The translations under genes and the position numbers were made by a program. The notes beneath the pieces are model-generated. The model saw only the letters and a list, made by a program, of their open reading frames with translations. It had not been told where the DNA came from and made no database searches. Source: Planosporangium thailandense (GTDB lineage: Bacteria > Actinomycetota > Actinomycetes > Mycobacteriales > Micromonosporaceae). From it: a stretch of DNA of 64,000 nucleotides. The DNA lies in assembly GCF_011947195.1 (NCBI RefSeq), contig NZ_JAATVY010000011.1, positions 62,001 through 126,000 on the forward strand. The letters run 5' to 3'. Each line of letters begins with the position of its first letter. Position 1 is the first letter of the stretch. Positions 1-8,535 of this stretch are shown one piece after another.

Positions 1-1873
1 CGTCGGTGCTGGCCCACTCCCAGATCCCGATGCCCTTGGTGCAGTGCACGATCGCGTCCTGCATGTGCAGGTACTGCAGCTCCGGTTGCTTGCCGGCGAC
101 GATCACGTTGATGTACTGCCGGCTGCGCAGGCAGTGGTCGGCCACGGACAGCAGCGTGTTCGCGTCCGGCGGCAGGTAGACCCGGATCACGTCGGCCTTC
201 TTGTTGACCACGTGGTCGATGAAGCCCGGGTCCTGGTGGGAGAAGCCGTTGTGGTCCTGCCGCCACACGTGGCTGGTCAGCAGGTAGTTCAGCGACGGGA
301 TGGGGTGCCGCCACTCGATGCCGTTGGTGGTCTTCAACCATTTGGCGTGCTGGTTGACCATCGAGTCGACGATGTGGATGAACGCCTCGTAGCAGGAGAA
401 GAATCCGTGCCGGCCGGTCAGCAGGTACCCCTCCAGCCAGCCCTGGCAGGTGTGCTCGGACAGGATCTCCATCAGCCGCCCGTCGACGGCGAGACCCTCG
501 TCGTACGGCTCGATGCGGGCCATCCAGGTCCGGGCGGTGGCCTCGAGGATGGCGGTCAACCGGTTGGAGTTGTTCTCGTCCGGGGCCAGCACCCGGAAGT
601 CGCGCATGTTGTCGCGCATGACGTCGCGCAGGAAGGTGCCCAGCAGTCGGGTCGACTCCACCGCGCCGGTGCCCGGTGCGGTGACCGGTACGGCGTAGTC
701 GCGGAAGTCCGGCATCCGCAGGTCGCGCGAGAGCGGGCCGTCGGGGTTGGTGTGCGGGTTGGCGCTCATCCGGCGCTCGCCCGCCGGATGGAGATCCCGG
801 ATCGCGGCCACCGGCGCGCCCGAGTCGTCGAACAGCTCCTCCGGCCGGTAGCTGCGCATCCAGTGCTCCAGCACCGCCCGGTGGTGGGCGTCTCCCCGGG
901 CGTTGCTGAACGGCACCTGGTGGGCGCGCCAGAACCCTTCCACCTTCAGCCCGTCGACCTCCGCCGGCCCGGTCCAGCCCTTCGGCGAGCGCAGCACGAT
1001 CATCGGCCAGCGTGGCCGTTCGGTGGTCCCCTCGGCCCGGGCCCGGCGCTGGATCAGGGCGATCTCGTCGAGGCACCGGTCCAGGGCGGCCGCGAAGTCC
1101 TGGTGCATCTGCGCCGGGTCGGAGCCTTCCACCAGGTACGGGGTGTACCCGTACCCGCGCAGCAGTTCATCGAGCTCCGTGGGCGTGATCCGGGCGAGGA
1201 TGGTCGGGCTGGCGATCTTGTAGCCGTTCAGGTGCAGGATCGGCAGCACCGCGCCGTCCCGGCACGGGTCGAGGAACTTGTTGCAGTGCCAGCTGGTCGC
1301 CAGCGGTCCAGTCTCGGCCTCCCCGTCGCCGACGATCGCGGCGACGATCAGGTCCGGGTTGTCGAAGGCCGCGCCGTAGGCGTGTGACAGGGAGTACCCG
1401 AGCTCGCCGCCCTCGTGGATCGACCCCGGTGTCTCGGGCGCCACATGGCTGGGGATCCCGCCCGGGAAGGAGAACTGGGTGAACAGCCGCTTCATCCCCT
1501 CGGCGTCCTGGGACACGTTGGGGTAGACCTCGCTGTAGGTGCCTTCCAGCCACGCCGCCGCCACGGCTGCCGGCCCGCCGTGGCCGGGGCCGATCACGTA
1601 CATCATGTCCAGGTCCCGCCGCATGATCGCGCGGTTGAGGTGGGCGTAGATGAAGTTGATGCCCGGGGTGGTGCCCCAGTGCCCGAGCAGCCGCGGCTTG
1701 ATGTGTTCCGGGCGCAGCGGCTCGCGCAGCAGCGGGTTGTCCATCAGGTAGATCTGTCCCACCGACAGGTAGTTCGCCGCCCGCCACCACGCGTGGATCC
1801 GATCCAGCTCCTCCCGGTCGAGCGGGCGCTCCAGCGTGGCGACCGGGGCCGCCGTCGTCTGCGTGTTGTTCAT
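1..1873 (-). CDS. xfp: Phosphoketolase, 3' end cut by window edge
   Basis: Thiamine-diphosphate enzyme that splits xylulose-5-phosphate and/or fructose-6-phosphate with phosphate to acetyl phosphate plus a shorter sugar phosphate. The minus-strand frame opens at ATG 1873 ([19 protein letters not shown]) and stays open to base 1, giving about 624 of the usual ~800 residues, so the C-terminus lies outside. Recognisable family segments are [15 protein letters not shown] near the N-terminus, [28 protein letters not shown], the diphosphate-binding stretch [16 protein letters not shown], and near the cut edge [11 protein letters not shown] and [10 protein letters not shown]. It is the last visible gene of a leftward operon, 39 bp after the HAD gene. 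Whether it prefers xylulose-5-P or is dual-specific cannot be told from sequence. Confidence 0.95.
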   Translation of the reverse strand, partial: MNNTQTTAAPVATLERPLDREELDRIHAWWRAANYLSVGQIYLMDNPLLREPLRPEHIKPRLLGHWGTTPGINFIYAHLNRAIMRRDLDMMYVIGPGHGGPAAVAAAWLEGTYSEVYPNVSQDAEGMKRLFTQFSFPGGIPSHVAPETPGSIHEGGELGYSLSHAYGAAFDNPDLIVAAIVGDGEAETGPLATSWHCNKFLDPCRDGAVLPILHLNGYKIASPTILARITPTELDELLRGYGYTPYLVEGSDPAQMHQDFAAALDRCLDEIALIQRRARAEGTTERPRWPMIVLRSPKGWTGPAEVDGLKVEGFWRAHQVPFSNARGDAHHRAVLEHWMRSYRPEELFDDSGAPVAAIRDLHPAGERRMSANPHTNPDGPLSRDLRMPDFRDYAVPVTAPGTGAVESTRLLGTFLRDVMRDNMRDFRVLAPDENNSNRLTAILEATARTWMARIEPYDEGLAVDGRLMEILSEHTCQGWLEGYLLTGRHGFFSCYEAFIHIVDSMVNQHAKWLKTTNGIEWRHPIPSLNYLLTSHVWRQDHNGFSHQDPGFIDHVVNKKADVIRVYLPPDANTLLSVADHCLRSRQYINVIVAGKQPELQYLHMQDAIVHCTKGIGIWEWASTD

Positions 1874-1912
1874 GGCCGTCCAGGCCTTCCCTTCGGTACG
1901 GCGCGGCGGGCG

Positions 1913-2722
1913 TCACCCGCGACGGCCCACCTGCTCGCGTCGCCGGGTGAGTTCGTGGCGGCCCAGGCCGGCCACATCGACCTCGTCCAGTGAGGTGACG
2001 ACGAGGTCGGCGTGCGCGCCGACCAGCAGCTCCCGGTCGTCGCCGCGGGCGACCCCCAGCGCGGCCATCCGGCCGGCCTTCGCGGCCTGCACGCCGCTGA
2101 CGGCGTCCTCGACCACGAAGCACTGCTCCGGCTGGACGCCGAGCTCGGCGGCCGCGGTCAGGAAGATCTCCGGATCCGGTTTGCCGTGCGCCAGGTCCCG
2201 CCCGGACAGGTCGGCGTCGAAGAAGTCGCGCAGGTTCAGCCCCGGCCGGATGAAGTCACAGGTCAGACCCTCCTGCTGCGCGAACGTGTCGAGCCGGATC
2301 TGACTCAGGAAGCGGTCGGCGTTCTTCGACGACGAGGCCGCCGCCGTGGGGATGCCCGCCGCCCGGACGGCCAGCACGAACGCCAGCGCGTCGGGGTACG
2401 CGTGGAACTCCCGGGCCTCGATCAGCTGGACCAACTTCCGCTGCTTGTGCGCCGCGTAGGCGTCCACCCGGTCCGGAGCGTCCGGGACCTTGAAGTACTC
2501 CAGCGCCGCCAGCGCCCCGCTCATGCGAGGCTTGCCCGACAGGACGCGTTCGTAGACCTCCGGGGTGAAGCGCTCGTCGGACCACTCGCTCCGATCGCGG
2601 ATGTCCGCCCACTCGCCCTCCATCAGCTCGCGTAGCGACTCCTTCCACGCCCGTTCGTGCGGCGAGTCGACCAGGACGCCGTCCACGTCGAAAATCGCGC
2701 CCTGGAATCCCTCGGTGGGCAT
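1913..2722 (-). CDS. HAD hydrolase, beta-phosphoglucomutase-like
   Basis: 269-residue HAD-superfamily protein. Motif I is FDVDGVLVDS with nucleophile D12 and acid/base D14. A serine-rich motif II lies near residue 130. The motif III lysine is K181 in HGKPDPEIF, and the acidic motif is VVEDAVSGVQAAKAG around E205-D206. This is the subfamily of beta-phosphoglucomutase, which converts beta-glucose-1-phosphate to glucose-6-phosphate. The neighbouring GH65 phosphorylase, 28 bp upstream in the same operon, would make exactly that substrate, so context supports the assignment. A plain sugar phosphatase remains possible. Confidence 0.82.
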   Translation of the reverse strand: MPTEGFQGAIFDVDGVLVDSPHERAWKESLRELMEGEWADIRDRSEWSDERFTPEVYERVLSGKPRMSGALAALEYFKVPDAPDRVDAYAAHKQRKLVQLIEAREFHAYPDALAFVLAVRAAGIPTAAASSSKNADRFLSQIRLDTFAQQEGLTCDFIRPGLNLRDFFDADLSGRDLAHGKPDPEIFLTAAAELGVQPEQCFVVEDAVSGVQAAKAGRMAALGVARGDDRELLVGAHADLVVTSLDEVDVAGLGRHELTRRREQVGRRG

Positions 2723-2750
2723 GGTGGGCTCCCTCCCCGGTTCGTGCGGG

Positions 2751-5168
2751 CTACCGGCCTACCGCGGACGGCTGCGCCGCGAGCGCGAACCGGCAGTCGC
2801 TGCCCGGCCCCAGTTCGCGGACCTCGTCGCCGACGCCGACCCGCAGCGGACCCCGGAAGCCCTCGGCCTCCGCGAGCACCGTGAGCTCGTCGTCTTTCAC
2901 GCCTACCCGCAGTGAGGTCCCCCGGAACCTCATCGTGAACGCGACCCCGTCGAGCCGGTCGAGCAGCCGGGGTTCGAACCGCAGGACACCGTCGGCGACG
3001 CTGGTACCGACGTAGCTTCGCTGCAGCAGGTCCAGGGTCCCGGACATGACACCCATGTGGATGCCTTCCTTGGTGGTCCCGCCCTGCACGTCGCAGATGT
3101 CGCTGTTCAGTGCCACCATGAACCGGTCCCAGGAGCTGGCGGGGTCGAGGCCGGCCAGTACACCGGCGTACGTGACGAAGCTGAGCGTCGAGCCGTGGGA
3201 GGTGCGCCGGTCGTAGTAGTCGATGGTGCGCCGGGCCAGGTCGCTGTCGTAGCGGTAGCCGAGCCGCTCGAAGATCGACCGCAGCTCGTCGTGGCCGAAC
3301 AGGAAGAACAGCATCACCGCGTCGGCCTGCTTGGACACCTTGTAGCGATTGGGGTCCTTGCCCTCGGCCCGCAGGATCCGGTCCATCCGCTGGATGTTCG
3401 GGTACGCGGCGCGGTAGTGGTCCCAGTCGAGCTCCTCCAGATCGGCATAGCCCTCGAACTGGCTGATGACGCCGTCGTGGAAGGGGATGTACATCCGCCG
3501 GCTCATGTCGTCCCAGGTGTGCAGCTCCTCGTCGGTGACGTCGAGGCGGGCCCGTAGCGCCGCGCACCTGCTGGGCGGCAGCAGGTCGAGCACCTGCGGC
3601 GCGGTCGCCGCGATCCACGCCACCATGGTGTTGGTGTAGGCGTTGTTGCGCAGGCCGGGCTGCCGGGCTCCCGGGTACCGCTCGTGGAACTCGTCCGGCC
3701 CCATCACCCCGTGGATCTCGTACCGCTGCCGGTCGGGGTTGTAGTGGGCGATCGAGGCCCAGAAGCGCGCGATTTCCAGCATCAGCTCGGCGCCGTAGTC
3801 GCGCAGGAACTCCAGGTCGTCGGTGGCCTGGTAGTACCGCCAGACGTTGTAGAAGATCGCGGCGTTGACGTGGCGTTGGTTGCGGCTCTCGTCGGGCTCC
3901 CAGCGACCGGACAGCGGATTGAGGTGGATGGTCTGGGTCTCCTCGGTGCCGTCGCTGCCGCTCTGCCAGGGAAACATGGCGCCCCGGTAGCCCGCCTCGC
4001 ACGCGGCCGCCCGGGCCTCGGTCAACCGACGGTACCGGTACAGCAGCAGTGCGCGGGTGATCTCGGGTAGGCGCAGGTTGAGGAACGGGTACACGTAGAG
4101 CTCGTCCCAGAACACATGCCCCCGGTAGGCCTCGCCGTTGAGGCCGCGCGCCGGAACCCCGGCGTCGTGCCGCGCGGTGTGCCGCGAGCAGACCTGCAGC
4201 ACATGGGCGACGTGGAAGCGCAGCAGCAGCTGTGCGCGGGGCTCGCGGGGGAGCTGGACATCGCAGACGTCCCACAGCTCGGCCCAGGCCGACTCGTGCG
4301 CGGCGAGCGCCGTGGCGAAGTCGGGGTAGCGCTGCACGTGCCGGCCGGCGGCGGTCAGCGGCTCCGTGATCGCGTTGTCGTGGGAGGTGAACAGCGAGAC
4401 CATCTTCTCCACGCGGGTCTGGTGGCCCTGCTCGACGTCGAAGGCGAGGACCTGCTGGATGTAGTCCTCCTTCTGGTAGAGGTCGCGGTCGACGTCGGCG
4501 GGCTCGCCGTCGTGGAACACCCGGGTACGTGCGGCGTCGGCGATGTAGATGTCGGACTGGCGGGTCTGCACCTTCAACGCGATGACCTCGTCGCCGAACG
4601 TCCGCGGCGACACCGGGTCGAGGTGGCGACCCTCGAGCCCGCGGTAGCGCGCGACGATGCGGTTGGTCATCCGGCCGTCCAGCGCGCTCACCACCTCGGC
4701 GCGGCCCGACCAGTTCTCCGGGATCAACGTCCACTCGAGCCCGGCCTGGTGGCTGTGGACCATGCTCACGAACCGGCGACTGCGCAGGCGGGTGACGCGT
4801 CCGGCGTGGTCACGGAACCGCAGTTCCCGCTGTACCAGCGCCGACCGGATGTCATAGGTGTGCCGGTAGTCGAGCAGCTCGACGTTGTCGAGCCGGATCG
4901 CCTCCTCGCCTTCGATCCGCAGCTTCAGCACCAGCCAATTGGGCAGGTTGACCAGGTCTTCGTTCCAGATCGGGATACCGCCGAAGATCGTGGTCTCCCG
5001 GTTGAAGCCGCCGTGGGCGTAGGTGCCCGGGTAGTGCACGTCGCTCATGTCCTCCCACTCGGCCGTCCCGCGGGTGGAGAAGTAGCCGTTCCCGGTGGAG
5101 GTCAGCGCCTCGCGCAGCTGCTCCGAGGCCGGTTCGAAGCGGTCGTAGGCGATGGTGAAGTCGTACAT
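2751..5168 (-). CDS. Glycoside hydrolase family 65 disaccharide phosphorylase
   Basis: About 805 residues, the normal GH65 length (maltose, trehalose and kojibiose phosphorylases). GH65 phosphorylases invert, releasing beta-glucose-1-phosphate and a sugar. Visible family signatures are GHVFWDE near residue 350, FPWQSGSDGTEETQ near 400, and GVMGPDEFHE near 490, whose glutamate (E493 in this numbering) is the expected general acid. The phosphate-loop-type stretch RRTSHGSTLS lies in the C-terminal third. ATG 5168 is preferred over ATG 5180 because a GGGGGG run lies five bases before it and nothing SD-like precedes the upstream ATG. It sits 29 bp after otsB and 28 bp before the beta-PGM-like gene. 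Trehalose phosphorylase activity would fit that context, but specificity is not proven. Confidence 0.88.
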   Translation of the reverse strand: MYDFTIAYDRFEPASEQLREALTSTGNGYFSTRGTAEWEDMSDVHYPGTYAHGGFNRETTIFGGIPIWNEDLVNLPNWLVLKLRIEGEEAIRLDNVELLDYRHTYDIRSALVQRELRFRDHAGRVTRLRSRRFVSMVHSHQAGLEWTLIPENWSGRAEVVSALDGRMTNRIVARYRGLEGRHLDPVSPRTFGDEVIALKVQTRQSDIYIADAARTRVFHDGEPADVDRDLYQKEDYIQQVLAFDVEQGHQTRVEKMVSLFTSHDNAITEPLTAAGRHVQRYPDFATALAAHESAWAELWDVCDVQLPREPRAQLLLRFHVAHVLQVCSRHTARHDAGVPARGLNGEAYRGHVFWDELYVYPFLNLRLPEITRALLLYRYRRLTEARAAACEAGYRGAMFPWQSGSDGTEETQTIHLNPLSGRWEPDESRNQRHVNAAIFYNVWRYYQATDDLEFLRDYGAELMLEIARFWASIAHYNPDRQRYEIHGVMGPDEFHERYPGARQPGLRNNAYTNTMVAWIAATAPQVLDLLPPSRCAALRARLDVTDEELHTWDDMSRRMYIPFHDGVISQFEGYADLEELDWDHYRAAYPNIQRMDRILRAEGKDPNRYKVSKQADAVMLFFLFGHDELRSIFERLGYRYDSDLARRTIDYYDRRTSHGSTLSFVTYAGVLAGLDPASSWDRFMVALNSDICDVQGGTTKEGIHMGVMSGTLDLLQRSYVGTSVADGVLRFEPRLLDRLDGVAFTMRFRGTSLRVGVKDDELTVLAEAEGFRGPLRVGVGDEVRELGPGSDCRFALAAQPSAVGR

Positions 5169-5197
5169 GGCGCCCCCCATGAGCGCGTCGGGTGCGG

Positions 5198-6013
5198 TCA
5201 GCGTCCCAGCCGGGTCAGAAATTGCTCCACTTCCCCGGTGGAGGCGAGGACGAACTCGGCGTCGGTGGCCCGGCCCGCCACCTCAGGGTCGTCCGGGCGG
5301 CCGACGAGAATGCCGATTCCCCGTCCGCGCAGGGCACGGAACGCGTCTTCGTCGGTGATGTCGTCACCCAGGTAGAGCGGGACGACGTCGGGGGAGTCGA
5401 GGCCGAGGACGTCCATGAGGAAGCAGACGGCTCTGCCCTTGTTCCAATCGATCTTCGGCTGGAGCTCGTAGACCATCTTCCCCGGCGTGACCTTGAGCCG
5501 GTCGGGCTGTTCGGCCAGCAGTTGCCGGACGAGCGCGGCGACCTGTTCGCGGCCGGAGTCGGTCGCGAGCCGGTAGTGCACGGCGACCGCCGCGCGCTTG
5601 GGCTCCACCTTCACCCCGGGGATCGTCCCGACCTCGGCCAGCACCCGTCCGGTCACCGACGCGATGAGACCCTCGAAACCCGCGGCCGGGTTGTCGGGGA
5701 TCGTGCCGATGCGCGGGCTCCAGATGTCGAAGCCGTGGCTGCCGGCCACCACCAGGTCGTCGAGGCCCATCAGCCGCTGGACGACCGCCCGGTCGCGACC
5801 ACTGACGACGCACACCGGGCACCGGGTGGCCAGCGCCCGAACCGTGTCGCGCATGCTGTCGGACATCACGGCGTCCTCGGGCCGGTCGACGATGGGCGTC
5901 AGTACGCCATCGTAGTCGAGGAAGGCGGCGGGACGGCGGCCGGCCAGTCGGCGGACGAACGCTCCGTCATCGTGGAGCGCGTTGGGCAGGTCACGGACGG
6001 TCACCGGGCTCAT
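5198..6013 (-). CDS. otsB: Trehalose-6-phosphate phosphatase
   Basis: 271-residue HAD phosphatase that dephosphorylates trehalose-6-phosphate. Motif I is FLDYDGVLTPIV with D33 and D35. VVSGRDRAVVQRL (motif II region), WNKGRAVCFL and the C-terminal acidic motif YLGDDITDEDAFRAL are all diagnostic of OtsB. The start is set at ATG 6013 rather than the in-frame ATG 6040, because a near-perfect Shine-Dalgarno sequence (AGGAGGTG) lies at the right distance before it. It is the first gene of the leftward operon. No trehalose-6-phosphate synthase (otsA) is visible in the window. Confidence 0.93.
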   Translation of the reverse strand: MSPVTVRDLPNALHDDGAFVRRLAGRRPAAFLDYDGVLTPIVDRPEDAVMSDSMRDTVRALATRCPVCVVSGRDRAVVQRLMGLDDLVVAGSHGFDIWSPRIGTIPDNPAAGFEGLIASVTGRVLAEVGTIPGVKVEPKRAAVAVHYRLATDSGREQVAALVRQLLAEQPDRLKVTPGKMVYELQPKIDWNKGRAVCFLMDVLGLDSPDVVPLYLGDDITDEDAFRALRGRGIGILVGRPDDPEVAGRATDAEFVLASTGEVEQFLTRLGR

Positions 6014-6020
6014 GCCGGGA

Positions 6021-6028
6021 CACCTCCT
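6021..6028 (-). promoter_or_regulatory. Strong ribosome binding site deciding the otsB start
   Basis: On the minus strand this reads AGGAGGTG, seven bases before ATG 6013. It argues against the longer reading frame from ATG 6040. Confidence 0.7.
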
Positions 6029-6301
6029 GCTTGCCGGCACCCTTCGCCGCGTCTAGGCGGTGACCGCGATGGGCGGCCGGATGACCAGCCACGTCCCCCA
6101 CCCCGCTACCGGGGGCTTGAGGGCGCCACCGCGACCCCTCCCACGGTAACGCGATCACCGAGCCGCCGGCCGGCTTGGTCGGCGAACCCGCGCAGGCCGC
6201 GTGATGTGAACGGTTGCTCGGAGTCGCATCCACAGAGGACGGTGTGCTCTCGGATCATTCTGCGGGGATCCCTGGGCGACCTATCTCGCAGGCGCCGGAA
6301 C

Positions 6302-6330
6302 TTACATATGTATGTCGGCATACCTAATCT
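6302..6330 (+). promoter_or_regulatory. Candidate marR promoter with overlapping palindromes
   Basis: TTACAT (6302-6307), a 17-bp spacer, then TAATCT (6325-6330). The -10 ends six bases before GTG 6337, so the transcript could be leaderless. The spacer holds two dyads: the perfect palindrome ACATATGT (6304-6311) and TATG-N4-CATA (6311-6322). MarR proteins typically bind such AT-rich palindromes and repress their own promoter, so these are likely operator half-sites. This is read by eye. Confidence 0.5.
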
Positions 6331-6336
6331 AGGGGT

Positions 6337-6801
6337 GTGGGTGAACTCGGCATGGACGACGCGGCACTCGCGGCAGGGGTGGTGGAAGTGGCGCCGCAGC
6401 TGCACCGCGTCCTGGAACGGCGCGCGGACGCTGACTTCGAGCACCCGAAGCCGCCCGAGGTGCAGCTCGCCGTGTTACGGCTGGTCCAGGAGCGCCCTGG
6501 TGCGACGGTCCGAGAGGTGGCCGACGAGCTGCAGCTGAAACCCAACAACGCCAGTGCGCTCGTTTCCGCGATGGTGACTGCCGGCATGGTGCGCAAGGAA
6601 CCGGACCAGCGGGATCGACGCGTGGTGCACCTGTACGTGACCGACGAGGCCCGCGGTCGGGCCGAGGCGGCCCAGGCGTTGTTCACCGGCTACGTCGCGG
6701 CCGCGCTGGGCGCGTTGGAGCCTGCGCAACGGGAGGCGATCCGCGCCGCGTTGCCCGCTCTCGGCGCGCTCGCCCGGGAGATTCGCGCCGCCGGTCGCTG
6801 A
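6337..6801 (+). CDS. MarR-family transcriptional regulator
   Basis: 154-residue winged-helix regulator with the MarR layout: N-terminal helices, then PGATVREVADELQLKPNNASALV (recognition helix region around residues 50-72), then the wing stretch EPDQRDRRVVHLYVTD and a C-terminal dimerisation helix. GTG 6337 suits a leaderless message; ATG 6352 (MDDAALAAG) is the alternative. It is divergent from the otsB-phosphoketolase operon, whose start is about 320 bp away, so it may control that operon as well as itself. The gene contains an in-frame TTA leucine codon at 6475-6477, rare in this GC-rich DNA and in Streptomyces a mark of bldA-dependent translation. Confidence 0.88.
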   Translation: MGELGMDDAALAAGVVEVAPQLHRVLERRADADFEHPKPPEVQLAVLRLVQERPGATVREVADELQLKPNNASALVSAMVTAGMVRKEPDQRDRRVVHLYVTDEARGRAEAAQALFTGYVAAALGALEPAQREAIRAALPALGALAREIRAAGR

Positions 6802-6960
6802 AACGCCCCGCCGTTCGTCGGGGATCCCCGCACACTCACGCCCTCGCAACCCGAAACCGTACCCCCGCCCGCGCACGCACGACCGCCGGGCGCCGCGCCT
6901 GCCGGGGTCGGCAGGTTGGCCACCGTTGCGGGCCTGGGCACGCGGCAATGGCATTTCATC

Positions 6961-6990
6961 TTGGTTAATCGCACCGGCCGGATCTATGGT
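6961..6990 (+). promoter_or_regulatory. Promoter-like element upstream of the dksA-like leader
   Basis: TTGGTT (6961-6966), an 18-bp spacer and TATGGT (6985-6990). The -10 ends six bases before GTG 6997, so initiation there could give a leaderless small ORF and a roughly 280-nt leader to the DksA-like gene at 7277. Confidence 0.35.
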
Positions 6991-6996
6991 GGGCGC

Positions 6997-7215
6997 GTGA
7001 GTTCGGCCGCGCACCATGCCAGCGACGTCACGGTGGTGACGCCGGCGTGGCCCGCTGCGCTCCTGTTCGGCTCAGTGCAGCCGGCCATTCGGCGGTTGGC
7101 GATGCGTGTCGTCACCGGTTCGTACGCGGCAAGCGCGTCGGCCACCTACGGGCTGCCGAGCCCGGTGCCAAGCGGTCGTAGCCCACCGGCGGTCGAACTC
7201 ATCTCTCCGACGTAG
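6997..7215 (+). CDS. Possible leaderless leader peptide/small ORF, doubtful
   Basis: A 72-codon frame from GTG 6997, placed where a transcript from the promoter-like element would begin, ending 13 bp before an intrinsic terminator. The product is rich in Ser, Ala, Val and Pro and resembles no family I know. It could be a regulatory upstream ORF for the DksA-like gene or simply an open frame by chance in GC-rich DNA. Confidence 0.25.
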   Translation: MSSAAHHASDVTVVTPAWPAALLFGSVQPAIRRLAMRVVTGSYAASASATYGLPSPVPSGRSPPAVELISPT

Positions 7216-7227
7216 ACGCAGCCACCA

Positions 7228-7263
7228 GGGCGAAGCTTCCCCGCTTCGGCCCTTTTTCTTTTT
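7228..7263 (+). terminator. Intrinsic terminator abutting the next Shine-Dalgarno
   Basis: The stem pairs GGGCGAAGC (7228-7236) with GCTTCG (7243-7248) plus CCC (7250-7252, one bulged G). The loop is TTCCCC. An 11-base T-rich tract follows (TTTTTCTTTTT, 7253-7263). The next base begins GAGGAGA, the ribosome binding site of the gene at 7277, so no promoter fits between terminator and gene. Expression of that gene therefore requires read-through or antitermination. This is a rare U-tract terminator in very GC-rich DNA. Confidence 0.75.
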
Positions 7264-7276
7264 GAGGAGACATGGC

Positions 7277-7603
7277 ATGAGTACCGACGTTCATGGCACC
7301 GCTGACCGCGAGTGGATCGGCGGTCTGCAGGTGATGCTGACCGAGGATTTCGAACGGCTGACGGCTCGTCTTACCGAGCTCACCGCTGACAGCGGCGATT
7401 CCGCCGACGCATACAACCGGGATGCGCTTGTCGCGGCCACCCGGCAGAACCTGGACAACATCACCGGGGCGCTGCGCCGCATCGCCGATGGCACCTACGG
7501 CACCTGCGAGAAGTGTGACGGCGTGATCCCACGCGAACGGTTGGAGGTCGTGCCGCACGCCCGCTTCTGCGTCCCGTGCCAGCAGAAGCTCAGCGGTTAC
7601 TGA
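7277..7603 (+). CDS. DksA/TraR-type C4 zinc-finger protein 1
   Basis: 108 residues: an N-terminal helical (coiled-coil-like) part followed by a four-cysteine zinc finger, CEKC and CVPC, near the C-terminus, with the family signature IADGTYGTCEKCDG. DksA/TraR proteins enter the RNA polymerase secondary channel and alter initiation; short actinobacterial members are mostly uncharacterised. The start at ATG 7277 is set by GAGGAGA at 7264-7270 (the ATG at 7272 is out of frame). A 13-bp dyad and then a second gene of the same family follow. Function beyond the fold is not established. Confidence 0.85.
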   Translation: MSTDVHGTADREWIGGLQVMLTEDFERLTARLTELTADSGDSADAYNRDALVAATRQNLDNITGALRRIADGTYGTCEKCDGVIPRERLEVVPHARFCVPCQQKLSGY

Positions 7604-7608
7604 ACGAG

Positions 7609-7646
7609 GGCGGGGTCGTCGTCGCACCCGCCACGACGACCCCGCC
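7609..7646 (+). terminator. 13-bp perfect inverted repeat between paired DksA-like genes
   Basis: GGCGGGGTCGTCG (7609-7621) pairs with CGACGACCCCGCC (7634-7646) across a 12-base loop, six bases after the first gene's stop. There is no T-tract, so it may be a terminator of the GC-rich actinomycete kind or an RNA-stability or attenuation hairpin that sets unequal expression of the two genes. Confidence 0.6.
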
Positions 7647-7669
7647 GCCACCGGAAGGAAACATCCACC

Positions 7670-8005
7670 ATGTACGTCACGAGCAGGCAGGGCGAACTGG
7701 GCGTGCTGCGCATCGTGTTCGAGGAGCAGTACGAACGGCATCTCACGCAGCTGGCGCTGCTGGCCCGGCAGCCCGGTGAGCGGGGGCGCGAAGAGACCGG
7801 CGGTGACGCCGCCGCAGCGGTGACCGCGACGTGCCGGCTCGCCTTGGCGGAGATCGGCCGGGCGTTGCGCTACCTGGAAGAGGGCCGCTACGGCACTTGC
7901 GAGCGGTGCCACGCCGACATCGAGATCGAACGACTCGCGCACCAGCCGTCGGCCCGGTTCTGCGACTCGTGCGAGTCCGAATCCGGTCGTCCGCAGCAAC
8001 CGTAG
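7670..8005 (+). CDS. DksA/TraR-type C4 zinc-finger protein 2
   Basis: 111 residues, paralogous in layout to the protein encoded just upstream: N-terminal helices, then LEEGRYGTCERCHADI and a second pair CDSC. The four cysteines (CERC, CDSC) form the expected zinc site. GGAAGGAA at 7653-7660 serves ATG 7670. Sequence between the shared motifs has diverged strongly, so this is an old duplication. A role in transcription under stress is suggested only by the family and by the universal stress protein gene nearby. Confidence 0.82.
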   Translation: MYVTSRQGELGVLRIVFEEQYERHLTQLALLARQPGERGREETGGDAAAAVTATCRLALAEIGRALRYLEEGRYGTCERCHADIEIERLAHQPSARFCDSCESESGRPQQP

Positions 8006-8535
8006 CCGTCACGCCGTGTCATCGCGGTGCCGCCACCGTGCGCCGCGCCGCGATCAACGATCGGTCCGGATCGGCCGTGCTGCAGCCCCCAGTCCCACGG
8101 TGACGGTCCCGGCCCGGCTTGCCGGGCGCCGGCAATGTGCGCGCGGGCGTATCTGCTGGTCAGACACCTTTCGGGGGGCGTTGAACCAGGACACCCTGGT
8201 AGGCGCAAGGTGCATCACGGAAGCCCTGCAGAGCGCCGGGTATTCGCCGGGATGGCGGCCAGACGATCCAGTCGTCCGGCGGACCAGGCCCGCAGCCGTG
8301 ACACCACAACTGGTGGAGGGTCTACCTCCAGGCAGGGGGAGCTGTGCGTTTCTTGAGGCGTCCGTTCGTGCTCACACTGGCTGCCGGGGTGTCATCGTGC
8401 GACTCGCGGCCGACCGCAGGCGACGCACGTGTCCGCCGGCAGTGCCACGTTGCGTACTGCCGACAAACACCAACCATGCGCAGAGGCGCCCGGTCTCGCC
8501 GTACAAGCAACGATCACCGAGTTGGGAGAGGCGTC

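Larger units (their letters stand above)
6802..7276. other. Long leader/intergenic region before the first DksA-like gene
   Basis: 475 bp with no well-supported protein gene. It holds a weak hairpin just after marR (CCCCG 6806-6810 with CGGGG 6819-6823), a promoter-like element, a possible leaderless small ORF and a strong U-tract terminator immediately before the next ribosome binding site. Each is listed separately. Confidence 0.5.

Noticed and set aside
44-1387. Long plus-strand open frame of 447 codons over the phosphoketolase gene
   Set aside because: Composition is Val/Arg/Gly/His-rich shadow of the antisense gene; no domain, and the opposite strand encodes an unmistakable phosphoketolase.
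8006-8535. Possible riboswitch (GGAGG/CCTCC and GCCCGG/CCGGGC hairpins)
   Set aside because: No conserved core of any riboswitch class I know and no clear downstream gene to regulate.
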